NCBI GenBank assembly: GCA_964514395.1
Contig: CAZEQK010000052.1
Location: 1-18,730, forward strand
Length of the DNA: 18,730 bases
Direction: 5' to 3'
Source of the DNA: CAZEQK01 sp964514395
GTDB lineage: Bacteria; Bacillota; Bacilli; Tepidibacillales; Tepidibacillaceae
Program-made: the position numbers and the translations under genes
The notes under the pieces: generated by a model
What the model was told of the DNA's origin: nothing
Database searches by the model: none
What the model saw: the letters and a program-made list of their open reading frames with translations, nothing else
Shown here: positions 13,901 to 18,730 of the stretch, piece by piece
Layout: each line of letters starts with the position of its first letter
Position numbering within the stretch: the stretch's first letter is position 1

Positions 13901-15046
13901 CTAATCTAATATATCATGAAAACAAAGCTTATTTAATGATTTCTCAATCTCATCCATTACATTTTTATCTTTTTCTCCTATTTTCGCTATCTGTAAGATT
14001 TCTTTAGCATTGTTACCACCGATTTTACCAATTGCCCATGCTGTTGTCTGCCTAATCATTGGCCTGTTATCTTCCAATAATATTCTTTTTAAATCTAATA
14101 AAGCAGACTGATCTTTAAAATTGGCTAAGGCAATAATCACATTTCTTTGTATCGTTTTTTTTCCACGCCACCCAGCTGCAGTCATTCCCCATGTTTTTCT
14201 AAATTCCCTATTAGATAGCTGCAATATTGGTTTTAATAATGGTTTTGCTAATTCTGGATCAGGAGTTGTTTGTTTTTGATGAGTTGCATTCACACCTTTA
14301 TTTTTGGGACAGACAGTTTGGCATATATCACAACCATATAGTCGATTACCAAGCTTCTCCATCAGATTTTCTTCTAATACATCTTTTCTTTGAGTAATAT
14401 AAGATAAACATTTTTTTGCATGTACCTGACCTGGTTGAATAATTGCCTGTGTTGGACAGGCATCCAGACAGATTGTACATTCTCCACACTGCTCCTCCAT
14501 TGGTTTATCCTCAGGAAGGTCTATGTTAATAATCATTTCACCCAAATATACATAGGACCCAAATTCAGGGGTAATTAATAATGAGTTTTTTCCTATCCAA
14601 CCAATACCTGCCCGTTCTGCTACTGCATGATCAGAAAGCACGCCAGTATCTGTCATATAGACATATTCTGCCTTAGGATTTAATTCCTTAATATAAGATC
14701 CTAATTGATCTAATTTTTCTTGCAGGATAAGATGGTAATCTAATCCCCACGCTGAACGAGCGACAAAACCACGATAATGACCCTTTTCTGAAGTTGGAGC
14801 ATTATTTAATTTTGACTGATAAGCTATCGCAATGGCTATCATCGATTTTGCATCCTTTAAGGTTAATCTTGGGTCTACTCTTTTATTAATATCCTGCTCC
14901 TCAAAGCCTGATTCATAGCCTTCCTTGCGGTGGTTTGTTAGAATTCTCCTTAAACCATCAAATGGTTTAGCTGTAGTAAAACCAATCTTATCTATACCTA
15001 TTTTTTTGGAGTACTCCATGATTTTTTCCTTTATTATTTCATTCAT
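13901..15046 (-). CDS. queG: Epoxyqueuosine reductase QueG
   Basis: About 381 residues, like the 386 of B. subtilis QueG. It reduces epoxyqueuosine to queuosine in tRNA using cobalamin and two 4Fe-4S clusters. The catalytic Asp region is YMTDTGVLSDHAVAERAGIGW. The ferredoxin-like cysteines are CGECTICLDACP (187, 190, 193, 197), Cys213, and YGCDICQTVCPKNKG (239, 242, 246). The C-terminal 100 residues are HEAT-like repeats (RPMIRQTTAWAIGKIG). I prefer the ATG at 15046, preceded by GAGTGAT; an ATG at 15061 would add MSDVT but has no clear ribosome site. A sigma-A-like promoter lies at 15082-15109. Several tRNAs able to carry queuosine (His, Asn, Tyr) are encoded in the same window. Confidence 0.93.
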   Translation of the reverse strand: MNEIIKEKIMEYSKKIGIDKIGFTTAKPFDGLRRILTNHRKEGYESGFEEQDINKRVDPRLTLKDAKSMIAIAIAYQSKLNNAPTSEKGHYRGFVARSAWGLDYHLILQEKLDQLGSYIKELNPKAEYVYMTDTGVLSDHAVAERAGIGWIGKNSLLITPEFGSYVYLGEMIINIDLPEDKPMEEQCGECTICLDACPTQAIIQPGQVHAKKCLSYITQRKDVLEENLMEKLGNRLYGCDICQTVCPKNKGVNATHQKQTTPDPELAKPLLKPILQLSNREFRKTWGMTAAGWRGKKTIQRNVIIALANFKDQSALLDLKRILLEDNRPMIRQTTAWAIGKIGGNNAKEILQIAKIGEKDKNVMDEIEKSLNKLCFHDILD

Positions 15047-15081
15047 CGTCACATCACTCATCTGTCTATTTTTGAAATAAC

Positions 15082-15109
15082 ATCATATATGAAAATAAAT
15101 TTAATTCAA
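15082..15109 (-). promoter_or_regulatory. Sigma-A-type promoter of queG
   Basis: TTGAAT (15104-15109) and TATGAT (15082-15087) are separated by 16 bp on the minus strand. The expected start of transcription is about 30 bases before the preferred queG ATG. Confidence 0.5.
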
Positions 15110-15140
15110 ATACTGATGTAATTTTTTTTAATATCATAGT

Positions 15141-15740
15141 TTATATAGAAGTAAAGCTTTTTAGGTATTGGAATAATTCTTTATACTCATTATTTTTCTC
15201 TGTTTTTTCGCTTATACTCTCTTTTATTAGCTGAAATTGTTGTGAGGTTAAATGAAGTGTTATACCTCTATGATGCTCACTTGTTTCGCTTGAATGATTT
15301 ACATGTTTGCTGATAGCCTCAACAGCTAATTCATCTGCCTTCTCATTCCAATGATTACCCGAATGCCCTTTAACCTTCAACCATTTTACATTCCTGTCCT
15401 TTTCTAACGAAATAATTTTTTCCCATAGATCCTGATTTTCGACTGGTGTACCTTTAGATGTTTTCCAACCTTTTTTTATCCAATTTTCTATCCAATGCTG
15501 AGTAAATGCATTAATTAAATAAGCAGAGTCAGAATATAATTCTACTTCACTATGAATAGGCGTATTTTTTAAAGCCTCCATTGCAGCAGTTAACTCCATA
15601 CGATTATTGGTTGTGGAAAGATCATAACCTGAGAACGTTCTCCCATCAAGAAAAACTGCTCCCCAACCTCCAGGCTGTCCACCTTTTGCTTGATTATTAA
15701 GGCATGCTCCATCAGTATATACTACGTATGATTCACTCAT
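15141..15740 (-). CDS. rnhA: Ribonuclease HI
   Basis: About 199 residues. The first 145 are a type-1 RNase H that cuts RNA in RNA-DNA hybrids: YTDGACLNNQ (D10), NNRMELTAAMEAL (E49), LYSDSAYLINA (D71), KVKGHSGNHWNEKADELA (H126, D136), a complete catalytic set. The last 50 or so residues are a charged tail not found in the E. coli enzyme. The basic WIKKGWKTSKGTPVEN handle of the E. coli type is present. The ATG at 15740 follows GGAGG by eleven bases; an in-frame TTG at 15758 overlaps the ribosome site and is less likely. It is preceded by a perfect 20-bp inverted repeat and, further up, by a promoter-terminator pair that may be its leader. No terminator is seen before queG. Confidence 0.93.
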   Translation of the reverse strand: MSESYVVYTDGACLNNQAKGGQPGGWGAVFLDGRTFSGYDLSTTNNRMELTAAMEALKNTPIHSEVELYSDSAYLINAFTQHWIENWIKKGWKTSKGTPVENQDLWEKIISLEKDRNVKWLKVKGHSGNHWNEKADELAVEAISKHVNHSSETSEHHRGITLHLTSQQFQLIKESISEKTEKNNEYKELFQYLKSFTSI

Positions 15741-15765
15741 AATATTTAATTCCTCCAAACGAATA

Positions 15766-15785
15766 AATAATATTACAATATTATT
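15766..15785. repeat. AT-only inverted repeat just upstream of the rnhA ribosome site
   Basis: AATAATATT and AATATTATT (9-bp perfect arms) flank AC. On the rnhA strand it would sit about ten bases before GGAGG and could fold in the mRNA or serve as a protein site. Its low complexity makes chance quite possible. Confidence 0.35.
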
Positions 15786-15829
15786 CTTTCTTCTCGATTT
15801 AATACCCTCTAATTAATAAACTACTTTAG

Positions 15830-15917
15830 TAAAAAAACGCGACCCTTCGTCCTTAATCGGAACGAAAAACCGCGTTAGAATAAATGAATTAAGCTTGAAC
15901 AAACTGTAATAAGATAC
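15830..15917 (-). ncRNA. Candidate small RNA or rnhA leader with attenuator
   Basis: A near-consensus promoter at 15924-15952 would start a transcript near 15917. The only thing it contains before a strong terminator is about 40 nt of unstructured sequence followed by the terminator hairpin. No start codon with a ribosome site is present. The product would be an RNA of about 88 nt. Because rnhA starts 90 bp beyond the terminator on the same strand, the RNA may instead be a leader whose terminator controls read-through into rnhA. No known RNA family was recognised. Confidence 0.5.
15831..15876 (-). terminator. Rho-independent terminator between dedA and rnhA
   Basis: On the minus strand AACGCG pairs with CGCGTT, with an inner helix TCGTTCC with GGACGA (one bulge) around GATTAA, followed by TTTTTTT. 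This is one of the strongest terminators in the window. It may end both dedA read-through and the short transcript from the promoter at 15924-15952. Confidence 0.8.
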
Positions 15918-15923
15918 CTGTAA

Positions 15924-15952
15924 AATATAACATGTCTTTTGGCCTAGGTCAA
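15924..15952 (-). promoter_or_regulatory. Near-consensus sigma-A promoter
   Basis: TTGACC (15947-15952), exactly 17 bp, then TATATT (15924-15929), with TG one base before the -10. It is the best promoter match seen in the window. The -35 overlaps the near-perfect palindrome TTGACCTAGGCCAA (15939-15952), a possible repressor site. Confidence 0.7.
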
Positions 15953-15956
15953 GGGA

Positions 15957-16012
15957 ATTAATAAAAATAATAATAATTATTATTTTATTATTATTTTATT
16001 ATTATTTTTTTT
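15957..16012. repeat. AT-only simple repeat at the end of dedA
   Basis: Runs of TTA, ATT and ATTATTTT overlap the last codons of dedA and the following 45 bp. On the minus strand AAAATAATAA and TTATTATTTT can pair around TTA, an A-T-only hairpin that would at best be a weak terminator for dedA. Confidence 0.5.
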
Positions 16013-16610
16013 CTAAACCTTTTTTTAAAAAGAAGAATATTCCGATAGCTAATAGAGCAGCTATTACATAATTAAAGTTATGAAGTATTGGTTTAACCCA
16101 TCCTAAATTTTCACCAAGCTTATAACCAAGCCAAGCCAAGAACCAGTTCCACGGTATACATCCGATAGCTGTAAAGATAATAAATTTTGTAAAAGGCATT
16201 TTTGAAATACCAGCTGGTAATGAAATAAATGTACGCACTACAGGTAATAATCTTCCAAAAAAAACAGTGGATTCCCCATGCTTTTTAAACCACCGATCTG
16301 CTAGATCTAAATGACTCTCTGATAATAACACATATTTCCCAAACTTTTTAATAAAAGGTCTACCACCATATGATCCAATATAATATGAGATAGTTGAACC
16401 AACGATATTACCTAACGTTCCTGCAAATATAACCTTCCAAAAATTCAATTTCCCTATAGCAGCAAGATAACCACCTAGAGGCATAATCACCTCACTTGGT
16501 AATGGTATATTAGAACTCTCAATAAGCATACCTAAAAATATTCCTGTATGGCCTAATGTTTGAACAAGAATATCAACTATTCTTGCTAAAAAATCAAAAA
16601 TTTGAGACAT
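16002..16610 (-). CDS. DedA-family membrane protein
   Basis: 202 residues with the family signature: ESSNIPLPSEVIMPLGGYLA in the first half, GTLGNIVGSTISYYIGSYGG, and FFGRLLPVVRTFISLPAGISKMPFTKF containing the re-entrant loop arginines. Four to five membrane helices are apparent, and the C-terminus ends in Lys. DedA proteins include transporters that return undecaprenyl phosphate or other lipids across the membrane; which lipid applies here is unknown. The ATG at 16610 has AGGAGG six bases upstream. A longer frame from 16667 (MICYFLNIKRR...) lacks a ribosome site. A small hairpin, GATAC-CTT-GTATC, sits directly before the ribosome site. The gene follows the tRNA operon terminator and is probably monocistronic. 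Confidence 0.9.
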   Translation of the reverse strand: MSQIFDFLARIVDILVQTLGHTGIFLGMLIESSNIPLPSEVIMPLGGYLAAIGKLNFWKVIFAGTLGNIVGSTISYYIGSYGGRPFIKKFGKYVLLSESHLDLADRWFKKHGESTVFFGRLLPVVRTFISLPAGISKMPFTKFIIFTAIGCIPWNWFLAWLGYKLGENLGWVKPILHNFNYVIAALLAIGIFFFLKKGLEKK

Positions 16611-16796
16611 TGCTCTCCTCCTAGATACAAGGTATCTTCTCTTTATATTTAAAAAATAACAAATCACCCTTTAAAGACTCTTTTATACATCTAATGACAT
16701 TTATGCACGTCCAAAAGTTCATTTTATTTATATTTATTTATTCAAAAAAAATTACTATTATCTTAAGAAAATATTTTATAAAAATTAAAAAATTTT
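16611..16796. other. AT-rich gap between the tRNA operon terminator and dedA
   Basis: No gene is visible. The dedA promoter should be here; TTGGAC and TATAAA are present but at 21 bp spacing, so I do not call it. Confidence 0.4.
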
Positions 16797-16836
16797 AAAA
16801 AAAATCAATACATTGTACAAGTTACAAGGCATTGAT
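16797..16836 (-). terminator. Terminator of the rRNA-tRNA operon
   Basis: On the minus strand a 14-bp stem with one G-T pair and one mismatch (ATCAATGCCTTGTA with TACAATGTATTGAT) and loop ACTTG is followed by TTTTTTTT. It comes after the last tRNA gene and two copies of the spacer repeat. Confidence 0.8.
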
Positions 16837-16854
16837 AAAGTTTATGTATTCAAC

Positions 16855-16997
16855 ATGGTGCACTCAAGAGCACTACAGTTTTACTCGAACAAGGATGTAA
16901 TTCAACGTAGTTCTCGTAATTATATATGGTGCACTTAAGAGCACTACAGTTTTCATTTGTCATCATTGCATTTCAACTTTGTTGCGCTCAGTATTAT
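16855..16997 (-). repeat. tRNA-spacer repeat, two tandem copies
   Basis: Two units (16855-16925, 16926-16997) of 71 and 72 bp lie downstream of tRNA-Leu(CAA). On the transcribed strand each ends AACTGTAGTGCTCT, two or three variable bases, then AGTGCACCAT. The 5' part (GAGCGCAAC, then a TTGAAATGC-like block) is more variable. The units abut the tRNA CCA end exactly. Confidence 0.75.
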
Positions 16998-16998
16998 A

Positions 16999-17081
16999 TG
17001 GTGCCGGTGAAGGGACTCGAACCCCCACGGTTTCCCACGCGATTTTGAGTCGCGCGCGTCTGCCAATTCCGCCACACCGGC
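16999..17081 (-). tRNA. tRNA-Leu (CAA)
   Basis: The acceptor GCCGGTG pairs with CACCGGC, followed by A and an encoded CCA. The anticodon loop is CTCAAAA, giving CAA (reads UUG). It has a class II variable arm (TGGGAAACCGT region) and the GGTTCGAGT T-loop. It is the last tRNA of the operon. Confidence 0.97.
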
Positions 17082-17087
17082 AAATTA

Positions 17088-17164
17088 TGGCGTGCCCTGA
17101 GAGATTCGAACTCCCGACCTTCTGATTCGTAGTCAGACACTCTATCCAGCTGAGCCAAGGGCAC
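17088..17164 (-). tRNA. tRNA-Arg (ACG)
   Basis: The acceptor GTGCCCT pairs with AGGGCAC, discriminator G, CCA encoded. The anticodon loop CTACGAA gives ACG, whose A34 is expected to be edited to inosine. It sits between the two Leu tRNAs. Confidence 0.97.
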
Positions 17165-17190
17165 ACGAAAATTAAAATATTTAACAATCC

Positions 17191-17323
17191 ATTTTAAGCA
17201 CTGCAAGCTTTCGTCTTGTCATGGTACATCTCGACGTTGCGCTCAATATTATATGGTGCACTCGAGAGCACTACAGTTTTCGCTTAACATGGTACATCTC
17301 GACGATGTTGCGCTCAATATTAT
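17191..17323 (-). repeat. tRNA-spacer repeat, one full and one partial copy
   Basis: A full unit (17253-17323) abuts the CCA of tRNA-Leu(UAA). The partial one (about 17191-17252) keeps the GAGCGCAACGTCGAGATGTA block but has a decayed 3' part (GCAAGCTTTCG region) and lacks the final CCA motif. Confidence 0.75.
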
Positions 17324-17324
17324 A

Positions 17325-17413
17325 TGGTGCCGAGGACCGGACTTGAACCGGTACGATAGTCACCTACCGCAGGATTTTAAGTCCTGTGCGTCTGCCAATT
17401 CCGCCACCCCGGC
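17325..17413 (-). tRNA. tRNA-Leu (UAA)
   Basis: Class II tRNA of 89 nt. GCCGGGG pairs with CCTCGGC (one G-T), then A and CCA. The anticodon loop CTTAAAA gives UAA. The long variable arm is GGTAGGTGACTATCGTAC-like. Confidence 0.97.
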
Positions 17414-17421
17414 ACGCTGTA

Positions 17422-17495
<74 letters not shown>

Positions 17496-17502
17496 ACAAA
17501 GT

Positions 17503-17574
17503 ATGGAGTACTCGAGAGCATTACAGTTTTTGTTTGTCTCTGTTGTATCATCACATATTGTGCTCGGAAATTAT
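17503..17574 (-). repeat. tRNA-spacer repeat, one copy between Gly and Cys
   Basis: A 72-bp unit abutting the CCA of tRNA-Gly. It is the most diverged full copy: the end reads GTAATGCTCTCGAGTACTCCAT, shown in two parts as GTAATGCTCT and CGAGTACTCCAT. Confidence 0.7.
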
Positions 17575-17575
17575 A

Positions 17576-17650
17576 TGGAGCGGACGACGAGATTCGAACT
17601 CGCGACCCTCGCCTTGGCAAGGCGATGCTCTACCACTGAGCCACGTCCGC
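17576..17650 (-). tRNA. tRNA-Gly (GCC)
   Basis: GCGGACG pairs with CGTCCGC, discriminator U, CCA encoded. The anticodon loop TTGCCAA gives GCC. Confidence 0.97.
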
Positions 17651-17682
17651 ATACATATCTATTTAAAATAAAACACATCGAA

Positions 17683-17759
17683 TGGGGCGACCAGTGGGAA
17701 TTGAACCCACGAGTGCCGGAGCCACAATCCGGTGCGTTAACCACTTCGCCATGGCCGCC
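17683..17759 (-). tRNA. tRNA-His (GTG)
   Basis: GCGGCCA pairs with TGGTCGC, with the extra G at position -1 opposite C73 that marks tRNA-His. The anticodon loop TTGTGGC gives GUG. CCA is encoded. A substrate for QueG-dependent queuosine. Confidence 0.97.
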
Positions 17760-17770
17760 AAAATATTTAA

Positions 17771-17844
17771 TGGCAGGGGTGGCAGGAATCGAACCCACAC
17801 TAACGGTTTTGGAGACCGCTGTTCTACCGTTAAACTACACCCCT
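17771..17844 (-). tRNA. tRNA-Trp (CCA)
   Basis: AGGGGTG pairs with CACCCCT, discriminator G, CCA end encoded. The anticodon loop CTCCAAA gives CCA. Confidence 0.97.
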
Positions 17845-17848
17845 ATAA

Positions 17849-17932
17849 TGGTGGAGGGGGTAGGATTTGAACCTACGAAGCTTCCGCAACGGATTTACAG
17901 TCCGCCCCATTTGACCACTTTGGTACCCCTCC
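17849..17932 (-). tRNA. tRNA-Tyr (GTA)
   Basis: Class II tRNA. GGAGGGG pairs with CCCCTCC, discriminator A, CCA encoded. The anticodon loop CTGTAAA gives GUA. A queuosine substrate. Confidence 0.97.
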
Positions 17933-18040
17933 ACGAACTCATGACAAAAACATATTCTTTATGATTTATGGCTTCATACATCTTAAAACTCAAAAAAAAT
18001 TTAGCTCATATTAAATAAACAAAAAATAATGTTTATTACG
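17933..18040. other. AT-rich spacer between tRNA-Tyr and the repeat block
   Basis: No gene. On the minus strand AATAAAC and GTTTATT can pair around a 10-base loop, but no T-run follows, so it is not called a terminator. Confidence 0.4.
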
Positions 18041-18247
18041 GTTTATGAGTTCTACAACCTTCGTTTACAAAGCTGTATCTCGACGTTGTTGCACTCATTA
18101 AATAATGGTGCACTCCAGAGCACTACAGTCTTCCTCGAACTAAGAAGTAAAATCAACGTTGTACTCGGAAATAATAATGGTGCACTCCAGAGTACTACAG
18201 TCTTCGTTTACGAAGAAACATACTCGACGTTGTTACACTCATAAATA
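18041..18247 (-). repeat. tRNA-spacer repeat, two full and one partial copy
   Basis: Full units at 18105-18175 and 18177-18247, 71-72 bp apart, the second abutting the CCA of tRNA-Thr. A partial unit (about 18041-18104) keeps the GAGTGCAACAACGTCGAGAT block but not a clear CCA end. Here the hairpin centre is GTGCTCTGGAGTGCAC, or GTAC in place of the first GTGC. Confidence 0.75.
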
Positions 18248-18248
18248 A

Positions 18249-18324
<76 letters not shown>

Positions 18325-18332
18325 ACTATAAA

Positions 18333-18408
<76 letters not shown>

Positions 18409-18468
18409 AATTTAAGACAAAACTTATAATAACATGAAATAATCTAGTATGTCAATAAGTTCTTTTTA

Positions 18469-18560
18469 TGGCGGAGAGAGTGGGATTTGAACCCACGAGA
18501 CGCGATTAACGCCTACACGATTTCCAATCGTGCTCCTTCGGCCAGCTCGGACACCTCTCC
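18469..18560 (-). tRNA. tRNA-Ser (GGA)
   Basis: Class II tRNA of 92 nt. GGAGAGG pairs with CTCTCC plus one G-T-type position, discriminator G, CCA encoded. The anticodon loop TTGGAAA gives GGA. The variable arm is long. Confidence 0.97.
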
Positions 18561-18563
18561 ACA

Positions 18564-18639
18564 TGGCTCCTCGTGTAGGACTCGAACCTACGACAACTCG
18601 GTTAACAGCCGAGTGCTCTACCAGCTGAGCTAACGAGGA
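18564..18639 (-). tRNA. tRNA-Asn (GTT)
   Basis: TCCTCGT pairs with ACGAGGA, discriminator G, CCA encoded. The anticodon loop CTGTTAA gives GUU. It is the first tRNA after 5S rRNA and a queuosine substrate. Confidence 0.97.
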
Positions 18640-18674
18640 ATAAAATGTATATTGGTAATATAAAAAGAAAAGTT

Positions 18675-18730
18675 TGCCTGGCAACGTCCTACTCTCCCAG
18701 GACCCTGCGGTCCAAGTACCATCGGCGCTG
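18675..18730 (-). rRNA. rrf: 5S rRNA, 3' part (cut by the window end)
   Basis: On the minus strand the sequence contains CGCCGATGGTACTTGG, GGGAGAGTAGGACG and the end TTGCCAGGCA, the conserved 3' half of Bacillus-type 5S rRNA. The 5' half, and presumably 23S and 16S rRNA, lie beyond the window. Confidence 0.95.

Overview
The window looks like chromosomal DNA of a low-GC, spore-forming member of the Bacillota, most likely Bacillaceae. Four things support this: AT-rich sequence with strong AGGAGG-type ribosome binding sites; a prkA-yhbH-spoVR sporulation cassette; a run of genes (queG, a yhbB-like amidase, trmL, then prkA-yhbH) in the order I recall for the yhbA-yhbB-cspR-prkA-yhbH region of Bacillus subtilis; and a tRNA cluster behind a 5S rRNA gene whose order resembles a shortened B. 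subtilis trnD operon. Genus and species cannot be read from this. Every intact gene is on the minus strand.

Region 1 (1-3900) is an accessory patch. It holds four broken IS3-family transposase remnants, a small two-gene unit (a secreted protein and a membrane-anchored protein, neither recognised), a multiply frameshifted repeat-helix gene fused to an IS remnant, and a YiaA-type membrane protein gene with one frameshift.

Region 2 (3921-8395) is spoVR, yhbH and prkA, tightly packed and transcribed prkA first. A 17-bp palindrome lies about 100 bp upstream. Region 3 (8675-11336) is a probable operon: trmL, an MTA-phosphorylase-type nucleoside phosphorylase, a HAD phosphatase and a YfcE-type phosphodiesterase, closed by a strong terminator. 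Region 4 (11337-11745) has no protein gene but contains a strongly structured RNA-like stretch, a terminator and a palindrome.

Region 5 (11746-16610) carries a yhbB-like amidase-domain gene, a two-domain acetyltransferase, an O6-alkylguanine repair protein, queG, rnhA and a DedA membrane protein. Between rnhA and dedA, a near-consensus promoter leads after about 90 nt into a strong terminator. This is a candidate small RNA or an rnhA leader/attenuator.

Region 6 (16797-18730) is the distal part of an rRNA operon: the 3' half of 5S rRNA, then tRNA-Asn, Ser, Phe, Thr, Tyr, Trp, His, Gly, Cys, Leu(UAA), Arg and Leu(CAA), ending at a rho-independent terminator. Several spacers are filled by a 71-72 bp repeat, present as six full and two partial copies, each ending in a CCA next to the following unit or spacer. 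With the candidate RNA genes, this repeat family is the most unusual content seen. All statements come from reading the sequence; no searches were run.
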